Origin: a virus
IMG/VR virus record: IMGVR_UViG_3300022074_000379
Span: 1 to 23,837 of that record
Length of the DNA: 23,837 bases
Strand: one strand, 5' to 3'
Positions within the stretch are counted from its first letter, which is position 1. Every line of letters begins with the position of its first letter. Below the pieces are notes generated by a model that saw nothing but the letters and a program-made list of their open reading frames with translations, was not told the origin of the DNA and ran no database searches. Both the position numbers and the translations under genes were made by a program. Shown one piece after another: positions 5,713 to 13,564 of this stretch.

Positions 5713-5753
5713 GCGGATGTGGCGGAATTGGTAGACGCGCTAGTTTCAGGTTC
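5713..5753 (+). other. attP: attP candidate: 5' half of a tRNA-Leu gene
   Basis: The 41 bases have the form of a bacterial tRNA-Leu from its first base through the anticodon loop: acceptor strand GCGGATG, then TG, the D-arm GCGGAATTGGTAGACGC, and anticodon-loop TTCAGGT (anticodon CAG). The sequence then departs from tRNA, with no complementary anticodon or acceptor strand, so it is not a working tRNA. A roughly 42-bp tRNA-Leu identity downstream of integrase is the known attP arrangement in the cyanophage P-SSP7. The host tRNA sequence is not in the window, so the exact core is an estimate. Confidence 0.8.
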
Positions 5754-5779
5754 CTCCGTTTCCAAGCTTTCATAAGTGC

Positions 5780-5808
5780 AAGGGTCAAGGACACAAACCT
5801 TGGCCCTT
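5780..5808 (+). terminator. Strong hairpin between attP and RNA polymerase gene
   Basis: AAGGGTCAAGG (5780-5790) pairs with CCTTGGCCCTT (5798-5808), an 11-bp stem with one G-U pair and the 7-base loop ACACAAA. It is not followed by a T-run, so it may be an RNase III-type processing site or a Rho-assisted terminator. After integration it would stand between the host tRNA-Leu promoter and the phage RNA polymerase gene. Confidence 0.45.
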
Positions 5809-5818
5809 CAGTCGTATC

Positions 5819-5855
5819 AATGCTTCCACTAAGGCTAACAGTTGCACAAGTGGAA
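5819..5855 (+). promoter_or_regulatory. TTCCACT motif forming a hairpin before RNA polymerase
   Basis: AATGCTTCCACTAAGG (5819-5834) is a copy of the leader motif. Its TTCCACT (5824-5830) pairs with AGTGGAA (5849-5855) around an 18-base loop. The 293-base gap 5600-5892 contains this, the hairpins at 5638 and 5780 and attP; no ORF of substance is seen there. Confidence 0.35.
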
Positions 5856-5892
5856 TAGTACGAGTCTACCGAACGATCTAACGCGAGACTGA

Positions 5893-8238
5893 ATGCCAAC
5901 ACCCGCTGAGATTTCAGCGCAGGTTGACCTTGAGCGAGAACAAATACGACAAGGATTACTACACCTGCACAACAACACCAAAAACTTAGAAAACAAAGAT
6001 TATGCGAGTGCTTCTGTTTACGGAGTGTCTTCTATTCAGCAGCTGCTGCCTCTTGTGGTTGCACGTATCAATGATACTAAATCACGCATAAGGAAAGGAC
6101 AGGCAGGGAAACATTTTGGAGAGATAAGAACTTATCTTTCTGATTTTGATGCTGAATCTGCTGCTGCTATCACCTGCAAAGTAACCTTTGACAAGGTATT
6201 TAGTACAAAAGATAGGTCGAACTACGTTGTCAATGTAACTGACTTTATTGGTCAAGCAATTGAGAACGAGTGCATGATGAGGCACTACGAAAAAGAGTGC
6301 CCTGGCTTATTGAATTTCATCAAAGAGAAATACTGGCACAAGGCAAGTGGCACACAACAAAAGGTCACAAATGTCAGAACCATGATGAATCGCCATGATG
6401 TAAATCATTGGAAATCATGGGGGAAAGTTATCCGTGTCAGGTTAGGAGGTTGGTTGCTTTCATGTTTATGTGAAGCCTCTAATTGGTTCCATATTTATAT
6501 GAAACAAGTCGGACGTAAACGACACAATCTTGTTGTTCCGACACCAGAATTTCATGCCATCAAAGATGAAATTATGGCGACTGCTGAGATGTTTTCGCCC
6601 ATTGCCTGGCCGATGCTTGTGCCACCTAACGATTGGGATCTACTGGGTGAGAAGCCAGGCGGCTACTTACTAAATGAGTTGATGAAGGGCTACCCGATGG
6701 TGCGGCGCGGTAACCCCACATGTATACAGGGAAAAAACGTGGTTGACTATTTGAACCATGTTCAACGAGTCGCTTTTACCCTTAATCCTTTCATTGTTGG
6801 CGTTGCAGAAACGTTAATGGAGAGAGGAATAAGTGTTGGAAAGTTTATCCCTGTTGTTGAGTTACCTTTACCACCAAAGCCACCTGATATTGAAACCAAC
6901 GCGGAAGCGCGGAAGGACTACAGGCGACGAGCTGCAGAGGTATGTAACATCAACGCACAAGCGTTTCAAAAGTCATGCAGAACACGCATGACAATGAATG
7001 CTGTAAGTGTATTCAAAGAAAAAGGTAAGTTCTATCATCCGTGGAGTTGCGATTATCGTGGAAGAATCTACCCTATCTGCACCGTTTTATCACCTCAAGA
7101 TACAGACTTTGGTAAATCACTACTAAAGTTTCATTCAGAGTCTTTTATGACACCTGAGGCAGAGCAATGGTTAGCTTTCCAAGTCAGTACATGTTACGGG
7201 CTGTCAAGAGAACCAATGCAAAAACGTATTGAATGGGCTTTAGAGAATCACGATTTGATTTCACGCATTGCGAAAAACCCGATTGAAACTAGGCCAGAAT
7301 GGGAAGCAGCAGATGACCCCTGGACTTTCCTTGCTGCCTGCGATGAATACTATCATTGCATCATTAGTTGTGATAGAACTCACACTAATCTCCCTATTGC
7401 CTGTGATGCTACATGCAGTGGGCTACAAATATTGGCCGGATTATCTAGAGACAGAAGTACAGCAGCCAAAGTGAACTGCATACCTAGTGATAAACCACAA
7501 GATGCATATGCTGTTATTGCTGAAACATCTTTACCTAAGATACCGGACCATTTGAAGCCTGTATGGGACAGGAAATGCACAAAACGTGTATGTATGACGG
7601 TGCCATATAATGCCCGCCCGTTCTCAAATAGAGGCTACATTCGTGAAGCCTTGAAAGAAAAAGGCATTGAAGTTGACAAGGATGATTTAACTCAATGTGT
7701 CAAAGCAGTTCGTGATGCGATGGATAAGGTATTTCCTGGTCCTATGCGTGTCATGAAATGGATCGAAGATGAGGTTTGTCGAGCTATCGACAGAGGAATG
7801 ACAGAATTAAGTTGGACAACACCATCTGGATTTGTCGTCAATCAAAAATTGATGAAACCTCAAATTGAAATCATTGAATTAAATCTACTTGGTCGATGCA
7901 AAGTTAGTCTTGCAGATGGAAGTACAGACAAAGTAGATAAAAACCACCACAAAAATGCAACAAGTCCTAATCTTATCCACTCACTTGATGCAAGCTTACT
8001 TTGTCTTTCTGCAATACGTTTCAACGCTCCGATTTCCCTCATACACGATTCGGTTTTATGTCGTGCTACTGACATGTCTACTCTTTCACGAATCGTGCGT
8101 GAAACATACGTGTACTTGTTTGCGGAGCACGACTATCTCAAAACCTTTGCTCAACATATAGGAGCAGAGACAGAACCACCAATTATTGGTGATCTAGAAC
8201 CAGAATCAGTTATTAATTCCACCTATTTTTTCTGTTAA
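5893..8238 (+). CDS. T7-like single-subunit RNA polymerase
   Basis: A 781-residue DNA-directed RNA polymerase of the T7 family (T7 gp1 has 883). The key motifs are in order: CDYRGRIYPI near 393-402 (T7 DWRGRVYAV), catalytic Asp505 in CDATCSGLQ, Lys564 in KRVCMTVPY, and catalytic Asp719 in LIHDSV. After KRVCMTVPY comes Asn where T7 has Gly. The N-terminal promoter-recognition part is shorter than in T7. It transcribes phage middle and late genes in the host cytoplasm. The upstream region carries attP and two hairpins. The stop TAA shares its last base with the SSB start (TAATG). The C-terminus STYFFC is aromatic, as is common in this family. Confidence 0.97.
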   Translation: MPTPAEISAQVDLEREQIRQGLLHLHNNTKNLENKDYASASVYGVSSIQQLLPLVVARINDTKSRIRKGQAGKHFGEIRTYLSDFDAESAAAITCKVTFDKVFSTKDRSNYVVNVTDFIGQAIENECMMRHYEKECPGLLNFIKEKYWHKASGTQQKVTNVRTMMNRHDVNHWKSWGKVIRVRLGGWLLSCLCEASNWFHIYMKQVGRKRHNLVVPTPEFHAIKDEIMATAEMFSPIAWPMLVPPNDWDLLGEKPGGYLLNELMKGYPMVRRGNPTCIQGKNVVDYLNHVQRVAFTLNPFIVGVAETLMERGISVGKFIPVVELPLPPKPPDIETNAEARKDYRRRAAEVCNINAQAFQKSCRTRMTMNAVSVFKEKGKFYHPWSCDYRGRIYPICTVLSPQDTDFGKSLLKFHSESFMTPEAEQWLAFQVSTCYGLSREPMQKRIEWALENHDLISRIAKNPIETRPEWEAADDPWTFLAACDEYYHCIISCDRTHTNLPIACDATCSGLQILAGLSRDRSTAAKVNCIPSDKPQDAYAVIAETSLPKIPDHLKPVWDRKCTKRVCMTVPYNARPFSNRGYIREALKEKGIEVDKDDLTQCVKAVRDAMDKVFPGPMRVMKWIEDEVCRAIDRGMTELSWTTPSGFVVNQKLMKPQIEIIELNLLGRCKVSLADGSTDKVDKNHHKNATSPNLIHSLDASLLCLSAIRFNAPISLIHDSVLCRATDMSTLSRIVRETYVYLFAEHDYLKTFAQHIGAETEPPIIGDLEPESVINSTYFFC

Positions 8239-8810
8239 TGTCACGAACTACATTTGTCACACCTGAACCAGTAGAACTGCAAGGATTTCAAGCAGTACTC
8301 GTAAAGGGTAAATACGACAAGTATGTTATGTCAGCAATTATTGATGACAAGCTTGCTCGTCAACTAGAACAAGATCGTATTTCTTCATTGGAATGGATCC
8401 AGTCTAAACTGAAAAACCCAAAACGATCAGTTCTTAAACCTGAGCCATGGGAAGAGGTTGCAGAGAATAAGTACTCTGCCAAGTTTTCATGGAATGACAA
8501 TAATAAACCACCTATTGTTGACACTGAAGGTGCTCCAATTACTGACGATCGTACTCCTATTTACAGTGGCAGTACAGTCAAGATTGCTTTTATCCAGAAA
8601 CCATACATCCTGAAGGATGATCTTACTTATGGTACAAGGTTGGAGCTAAAAGGAGTACAAGTGTTGTCAATTAATAGTGCTGCTGGTGTCGATGCTGGCG
8701 ACATGTCAGCTGAAAGTGTCGCTGAGCTTTTCGGCACAACTGAAGGCTTCAAAGTTAGCGATCCAAATGTAATCCCACCCACTGAAACTGAAGTAGAAGA
8801 TGATTTCTAA
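8238..8810 (+). CDS. Single-stranded DNA-binding protein (T7 gp2.5-like)
   Basis: A 190-residue product in the T7 gp2.5 position, directly after RNA polymerase. It has an OB-fold-like core rich in beta strands (FQAVLVKGKYDKYVMSAIID, TVKIAFIQKPYIL, GTRLELKGVQVLSI) and an acidic C-terminal tail ending TETEVEDDF. The acidic tail with a terminal aromatic residue is the part that, in T7, contacts DNA polymerase and helicase. It coats single-stranded DNA at the phage replication fork. Its last 11 bases overlap the hli gene. Confidence 0.88.
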   Translation: MSRTTFVTPEPVELQGFQAVLVKGKYDKYVMSAIIDDKLARQLEQDRISSLEWIQSKLKNPKRSVLKPEPWEEVAENKYSAKFSWNDNNKPPIVDTEGAPITDDRTPIYSGSTVKIAFIQKPYILKDDLTYGTRLELKGVQVLSINSAAGVDAGDMSAESVAELFGTTEGFKVSDPNVIPPTETEVEDDF

Positions 8811-8934
8811 AACCGTGTACGAAACACTAAATGAAAAGGCTGAAAAGATTAATGGACGCCTTGCAATGCTTGGTATGGTCGCAGCACTGGGTGCGTACGC
8901 CCTTACCGGCCAGCTCATTCCTGGGATCTGGTAA
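8800..8934 (+). CDS. hli: High-light-inducible (Hli) protein
   Basis: A 44-residue protein with the single-helix chlorophyll-binding signature: EKINGRLAMLGMVAALGAYA followed by TGQLIPGIW. Glu, Asn and Arg of ExxNGR are the chlorophyll-ligand residues of the LHC/ELIP family. It would sit in the thylakoid membrane and protect photosystem II from excess light during infection. Hli proteins are frequent cyanophage auxiliary metabolic genes of host origin. It is wedged between SSB (11-base overlap) and endonuclease I (TAATG overlap), inside the replication module. In P-SSP7, as I recall, hli instead lies with psbA among the virion genes. Confidence 0.95.
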   Translation: MISKTVYETLNEKAEKINGRLAMLGMVAALGAYALTGQLIPGIW

Positions 8935-9287
8935 TGGCATTCAGATCAGGACTGGAAGAAAAAGTCGCTGATCTTATGGTTGATTTAGGAGTGAAGTACG
9001 AGTATGAGTCTACTAAAATCCCTTATATTATTGCTCATCACTACACTCCTGATTTCGTACTGCCTAACGGCGTCCTTCTAGAATGTAAGGGATATTGGGA
9101 CGCAAAAGATAGGCGTAAAGTCAAATCAGTTAAAGAGCAGCATCCTGAACTAGATCTGAGGATGGTGTTTCAATCACCATTCAATACGATCAGCAAGAAA
9201 TCAAAAACGACATACGCTCAGTATTGCGAGCGGTTGAATATTCCTTGGACATCATATGTCAATATCCCAATCGATTGGCTCACCTAG
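8934..9287 (+). CDS. Endonuclease I (Holliday-junction resolvase, T7 gp3-like)
   Basis: A 117-residue nuclease. The PD-(D/E)XK active site is visible: E8 or E9 in SGLEEKV, E23 or E25, D40 in HHYTPDFVLPNG, then E50 and K52 in LLECKGYW. In T7 this enzyme is a dimer that resolves branched DNA during packaging and breaks host DNA to supply nucleotides. The length is somewhat shorter than T7 gp3 (149). It overlaps hli by one base and primase-helicase by 32 bases. Confidence 0.92.
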   Translation: MAFRSGLEEKVADLMVDLGVKYEYESTKIPYIIAHHYTPDFVLPNGVLLECKGYWDAKDRRKVKSVKEQHPELDLRMVFQSPFNTISKKSKTTYAQYCERLNIPWTSYVNIPIDWLT

Positions 9288-10839
9288 TGAGTTCGTTATG
9301 CACACACCGTGCGGCGAATGTGGTTCATCAGATGCCAACAGTTTGTACTCTGATGGACACACTTTTTGTTTTGCTTGTCACACTTGGAAAAGTGGAGACG
9401 GCACTGTTCACAATCACACTTCTACCCATGAAAGAATGGAACCAAGAGGATTTCCGCGACGATTATCTAAGCGAGGAATTTCTGAAAAAGTATGCGAAGA
9501 GTACGGAATCAATGCCGACGACTCACATTTATACTTCCATTATCGAGACAGCACTGGCAAAATTATTGGAATAAAAACTAAGGACAAGCAGAAAAAGTTT
9601 TGGTATGAAGGCGAGTCAGATGGCCGCTTCTATGGGCAGCACTTGTTCCGCAATCAAGGAAAAAGAGTTGTCATTACAGAGGGTGAGATCGATGCTGCTA
9701 CTTGTCGCGAAGCTCTCCCAACGTGGGAGATGGTTTCACTACCGAATGGTGCAGCCGCGGCCAAAAAATCAATCCAACGAAATTTGGAGTGGTTACAAGG
9801 TTGGGACGAAGTCTGCCTGTTTTTCGACAACGACTCTGCAGGCCGTGAGGCGACGGAGGAGGCGGCTAGCGTCCTACCACCTGGCAAGGTCACGATTGCT
9901 GACCTCAAGGGCTACAAGGACGCCTCAGAGGCAGCACAGGACGACAATTTGCAGGCAATTCGTGATGCTATTTGGAATGCTAAACCGTACCGGCCTGACG
10001 GGATTGTCGATGGAAAGTCTTTACTTTCACTTGTAATTGAACCACAAGAGGATTGTATTCATGAGTACCCATTTCAAGGACTCCAGCACAAATTACGCGG
10101 GATCAGGAGGTCAGAACTTAATGTCCTTACTAGTGGAACTGGTCAGGGAAAATCATCACTCTGCACTCAACTTGCAACTCATCTCCTCAGTAAAGGGGAA
10201 AGAGTTGGGTATCTGGCACTTGAAGAAAGTAACAGACGAACTGCACTCCGCATAATGTCCTGTGCTACGGAAACTGCGCTACATCTTGAAAACCAAGAAC
10301 GAGAGGTTTTGGTTGATGCATTCAATCAAACATTGGGCACTTATAATCTTTTTCTATTCGATGGCTTTGGTAGTTATGAGCCTGACGTTATTTATAACCG
10401 TATTGAGTATCTTGCAAGCGGTCTAGATTGTAAAATTATTTTTCTTGATCACTTATCGATTCTGCTTAGCGGTCTTGATGGTGACGAAAGAAAGATGATT
10501 GATACAACGATGACTCGTCTCCGTTCACTTGTTGAACGTACAGGTATAACACTGTTCCTAGTTTCGCACTTACGTAGACCACAAGGAGATAAAGGTCATG
10601 AAGAGGGACTACAAACTAGCCTTGGACAATTGCGTGGAAGTCACTCAATTAGTCAAATTGCTGACGCAGTTATCGGACTCGAAAAAGATCAGCAGAGCGG
10701 AGATGAACAGTCTCCTACAACTTTGCGAGTCCTCAAGAATCGCTTTAGCGGCGAGCTTGGTACTGCCGGAGAACTGATTTACAAGAAAGAAAAATGTAAG
10801 TTCTATGAAACAGAATTCAACCCAGCAACAGACTTCTAA
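9256..10839 (+). CDS. Primase-helicase (T7 gp4-like)
   Basis: A 527-residue bifunctional replication protein. An N-terminal zinc finger uses C19, C22, C38 and C41 (CGECGSSDANSLYSDGHTFC). The TOPRIM primase core follows (VVITEGEIDA near 141-150, FFDNDSAGRE near 192-201). The RecA-like helicase has Walker A GTGQGKS near 294-300, Walker B IIFLDH near 395-400, and FLVSHLRRP. It unwinds DNA as a hexamer and makes primers for the phage polymerase. ATG 9256 leaves a 17-residue lead before the zinc finger, comparable to T7 gp4; ATG 9298 would begin at HTPCGEC and is the alternative. Confidence 0.95.
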   Translation: MSISQSIGSPSEFVMHTPCGECGSSDANSLYSDGHTFCFACHTWKSGDGTVHNHTSTHERMEPRGFPRRLSKRGISEKVCEEYGINADDSHLYFHYRDSTGKIIGIKTKDKQKKFWYEGESDGRFYGQHLFRNQGKRVVITEGEIDAATCREALPTWEMVSLPNGAAAAKKSIQRNLEWLQGWDEVCLFFDNDSAGREATEEAASVLPPGKVTIADLKGYKDASEAAQDDNLQAIRDAIWNAKPYRPDGIVDGKSLLSLVIEPQEDCIHEYPFQGLQHKLRGIRRSELNVLTSGTGQGKSSLCTQLATHLLSKGERVGYLALEESNRRTALRIMSCATETALHLENQEREVLVDAFNQTLGTYNLFLFDGFGSYEPDVIYNRIEYLASGLDCKIIFLDHLSILLSGLDGDERKMIDTTMTRLRSLVERTGITLFLVSHLRRPQGDKGHEEGLQTSLGQLRGSHSISQIADAVIGLEKDQQSGDEQSPTTLRVLKNRFSGELGTAGELIYKKEKCKFYETEFNPATDF

Positions 10840-11035
10840 CGGTTGGATCAATACGCCACACCAAGCAGCAATGCTTTGGGATCCAGGACCAATGATTACG
10901 CACGGCGAACAAGAACAATTAAAAAAACCAAATCCACCTTCAAAGGAAATGGTAGACAAAGCACAATTTATCGACAAAACTTACGACTGGAAACATGCTC
11001 GTATTCGACCTGGAGACGGACGGTCTTCGCAATGA
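10805..11035 (+). CDS. Hypothetical protein between helicase and DNA polymerase
   Basis: A 76-residue, proline- and glutamine-rich product (SNGWINTPHQAAMLWDPGPM, then EQLKKPNPPSKEMVDKAQFI). It overlaps primase-helicase by 35 bases and the exonuclease part of DNA polymerase by 41 bases, filling the 155-base space between them. That fit and the non-random composition support a real gene. It is probably largely disordered. No family was recognised. Confidence 0.55.
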   Translation: MKQNSTQQQTSNGWINTPHQAAMLWDPGPMITHGEQEQLKKPNPPSKEMVDKAQFIDKTYDWKHARIRPGDGRSSQ

Positions 11036-11510
11036 TGTTACCTGCATTCACTGTTTGGTTATCTACGATTCAAAGACAGATCAAACACTCGTCTACAACG
11101 ATGTTGGTAGTCAAGAACCGATTGTTAGAGGTGTCCAGATACTTGAAGAACATGAAGTTCTAGTTGGACACAATGTTATTGGTTACGATATTCCTGTCAT
11201 CGAAAAAATTTATCCGTGGTTTTCACCAAAAGGATTAGTTGTTGACACCTTGCTTTTGTCTCGGTTGTATCACGCAGACCAGATGCAAAGGGATCACAAA
11301 TTTAATCCTGCACATATGCCATCGCAGCTGTATGGTCGTCACAGTTTGGAATCATACGGTTACAGATTAGGTGAATACAAAGGTGAGTTTTGTAAAACAA
11401 CTGACTGGAAAGACTGGTCAGAAGAAATGCAGGACTACTGCATACAAGATGTAAAACTTACACGCAAATTATGCGACCACTTCCACCCCTACCTGACTGG
11501 GTCGATTTAG
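10995..11510 (+). CDS. DNA polymerase, 3'-5' exonuclease part (split gene)
   Basis: The 171 residues correspond to the proofreading domain of T7 gp5. Exo I is MLVFDLETDGL (D5, E7), Exo II is VGHNVIGYDIPV, followed by DTLLLSRLYHA, SLESYGYRLGEYKGEF, and Exo III is MQDYCIQDVKLT. The ORF then stops, exactly where T7 polymerase continues into its polymerase domain. The next ORF, 40 bases back in the -1 frame, carries on the homology without a visible gap. A split DNA polymerase is, as I recall, a reported trait of an uncultured integrase- and NblA-bearing cyanophage lineage, which argues against a sequencing error. Confidence 0.9.
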   Translation: MLVFDLETDGLRNDVTCIHCLVIYDSKTDQTLVYNDVGSQEPIVRGVQILEEHEVLVGHNVIGYDIPVIEKIYPWFSPKGLVVDTLLLSRLYHADQMQRDHKFNPAHMPSQLYGRHSLESYGYRLGEYKGEFCKTTDWKDWSEEMQDYCIQDVKLTRKLCDHFHPYLTGSI

Positions 11511-12793
11511 AGCACAAGGTAGCGACTATTTTAACTAAACAAGAACTACATGGCTGGTATTTCGATGAGAGATCTGCATGGCAACTTGCATCGACTCTCC
11601 AACAAGAACTTTCAGATCTTGAAAAAGTACTTCGGGAACAACACCCTAACGTCGCAGGAACTATCTTCACTCCAAAACGAGATAACAAAACTAGCGGCTA
11701 CATCAAAGGAACTGGACACGTAGAGCGCCATGAACATTGTGGTGTAATAACTGCTATTGAACAGTGCTCTTTCACCCGTCTCAAAGAACTAAACCCTACA
11801 TCACGCGATCACATCTCATGGGTATTGAAGACATTTTATGGTTGGACTCCGAAGATTTTGACAGCTACTGGGAAACCTATTGTGGACGAGAATATTCTGA
11901 CCGAGATGAAGTTAGAAATTTCTACGATGTTTGCGAGATGTTTGACGGTAACGAAAATGCTTGGGATGCTATCGAACGGCGTGAACGCATGGCTGAAGCT
12001 GAGTACGACATCTAATCGTATTCATCATCATTGTTCGATTGCTACAGCTACACATCGGTGTGCTCATCGACGACCAAATTTATCTCAAGTTCCACACGAA
12101 GATGAATTTAGAAAACTATTTACTGCTAGTCCTGGTCAACGAATGGTTGGCGCTGACTTGTCTGGTATTGAGCTTCGGATGCTTGCACATTATTTGAGCA
12201 GGCATGATAATCATTTTCGTGACACTCTGCTTAATGGTGACATCCATCAAGTTAATGCAGATAGAGTTGGCGTATCTAGAAGACAAATTAAAACTATTAC
12301 TTATGCATGGTGCTATGGAGCGGGCAATGAGAAGCTCGGATTATCATTCGACCCTTGGCTTTCCTCGGTCAAGGCGAAAAAGAAGGGTAAGGAAATCCGT
12401 GAAGCTTTTGTCAAAGCTATTCCAGGTATGTCGCAGTTGCTGGAGGATATTGAAACGGCGACTCTACGTGGCTATATGATTGCTATTGATGGTCGAAAGA
12501 TCACTCTTGATAGCAGGCACAAAGCACTAAATTATTTGCTTCAATCATCAGCTGGTGTTATTTCTCGCAGGTGGCTGTTGATGGCAAATGATGCAGTCAA
12601 ACAGCAACAATTGTGTGCTCATCAACTTGCATACATACACGACGAACTACAGTTTGAATGTACGCCCGAACATACAAACGATTTAAAATTTATTCTTGAA
12701 TACACAGCAACAACAGCCGGTGAATATTACAACCTACGCTGTCCAGTTGCTGCTGAGTCAAAGGATGGTATGAACTGGGCAGAGGTACATTGA
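11471..12793 (+). CDS. DNA polymerase, polymerase part (split gene)
   Basis: The 440 residues correspond to the palm, fingers and thumb of T7 gp5 (family A). Motif A is VGADLSGIELRMLAH with catalytic D229. Motif B is KTITYAWCYGAGNEKLG with the conserved Tyr that selects deoxynucleotides. Motif C is AYIHDELQ with D391 and E392. The opening PLPDWVDLEHKVATIL matches the T7 linker region around VDIEHRAAWLL. ATG 11471 lies inside the exonuclease ORF with no Shine-Dalgarno. Expression could be by coupling, independent initiation or -1 frameshifting; no canonical slippery heptamer is evident. Presumably the two chains assemble into one enzyme. Confidence 0.92.
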   Translation: MRPLPPLPDWVDLEHKVATILTKQELHGWYFDERSAWQLASTLQQELSDLEKVLREQHPNVAGTIFTPKRDNKTSGYIKGTGHVERHEHCGVITAIEQCSFTRLKELNPTSRDHISWVLKTFYGWTPKILTATGKPIVDENILTEMKLEISTMFARCLTVTKMLGMLSNGVNAWLKLSTTSNRIHHHCSIATATHRCAHRRPNLSQVPHEDEFRKLFTASPGQRMVGADLSGIELRMLAHYLSRHDNHFRDTLLNGDIHQVNADRVGVSRRQIKTITYAWCYGAGNEKLGLSFDPWLSSVKAKKKGKEIREAFVKAIPGMSQLLEDIETATLRGYMIAIDGRKITLDSRHKALNYLLQSSAGVISRRWLLMANDAVKQQQLCAHQLAYIHDELQFECTPEHTNDLKFILEYTATTAGEYYNLRCPVAAESKDGMNWAEVH

Positions 12794-13564
12794 TTGAAAC
12801 TACTTATCGACGCAGACTTTATAGTCTATAAATCTTGCGCTGCTGCTGAAGATGAAATTGATTGGGGTGATGATGTCATCCTGGTCACTAGCAGATTCAC
12901 AGATGCGTATAACAACGTCCTGAAAGAACTAAAAAGAATTAAAGAATTTTTTTTGTGGGACGTGCCAGATCTAATTCTATTTTTCAGTGACTCTAAAAAT
13001 TTCAGGAAGAAAATTTTTCCTGAGTATAAAGGTCATCGAAATAGAAAAAAGCCTTGTGGCTACAAACGTGTGATTAATACGTTGCGTAATCATTATGAGG
13101 TTATACAGATGCCTGAGCTAGAAGCTGATGATGCTATGGGTATTTATGCAACAGCTAACCCCGGTAACATCATCGTTAGTCCTGATAAAGACATGCGCCA
13201 GATACCTGGCCGCTTGTACAACCTCGATGAGACGACGCACATCACACCTGAAGAGGGTGCAAAATGGCATCTAATTCAAACATTGGCTGGTGATCAGACT
13301 GATGGTTATAGTGGCGTTCCTGGCATTGGCGTAAAACGTGCAGTTCAATTGTTTGAAAAGGAAGGCTACGGTTGGCAGACAGTTGTAGATACCTTTGCGA
13401 CTAAAGATCTCGATGAGGATGTTGCACTTATGAATGCACGACTTGCAAAAATTCTTACATGTGAAGATTATGATGACGCCAGAGGAGCTGTCCGATATTG
13501 GTCTCCCACCGCCGATTATAGAGTTGACGATGGAGCAGCAGTTCAAACTGCGAAGGATGGATGA
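12794..13564 (+). CDS. 5'-3' exonuclease (T7 gp6-like, FEN family)
   Basis: A 256-residue structure-specific nuclease. KLLIDADFIVYKSC is the first metal-binding strand, ELEADDAMG and SPDKDMRQIPG hold further acidic ligands, and the helix-three-turn-helix DNA-binding segment is DGYSGVPGIGVKRAVQLF. In T7 it removes RNA primers and degrades host DNA. The ORF begins with TTG 12794 directly after the polymerase stop codon; there is no ATG near the conserved LLIDAD strand, so TTG is the likely start. Its last 95 bases are shared with the NblA ORF in another frame. Confidence 0.92.
   Translation: MKLLIDADFIVYKSCAAAEDEIDWGDDVILVTSRFTDAYNNVLKELKRIKEFFLWDVPDLILFFSDSKNFRKKIFPEYKGHRNRKKPCGYKRVINTLRNHYEVIQMPELEADDAMGIYATANPGNIIVSPDKDMRQIPGRLYNLDETTHITPEEGAKWHLIQTLAGDQTDGYSGVPGIGVKRAVQLFEKEGYGWQTVVDTFATKDLDEDVALMNARLAKILTCEDYDDARGAVRYWSPTADYRVDDGAAVQTAKDG

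Noticed and set aside
5713-5753. Functional tRNA-Leu gene
   Set aside because: Only the 5' half is present; there is no complementary anticodon, T-arm or acceptor strand downstream, so it is an attachment-site remnant.
10645-10977. Minus-strand ORF of 110 residues over the helicase end
   Set aside because: All convincing genes are on the + strand, and this one is antisense to conserved helicase motifs; frame shadow.
11471-11510. Programmed -1 frameshift in DNA polymerase
   Set aside because: The frame relation allows it, but I see no canonical X-XXY-YYZ heptamer or obvious pseudoknot; the separate ATG at 11471 is a simpler explanation.
11764-12015. 83-residue acidic ORF inside the polymerase gene
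   Set aside because: Its composition looks protein-like, but it lies wholly within polymerase palm and finger coding sequence with no start signal; most likely a frame shadow.
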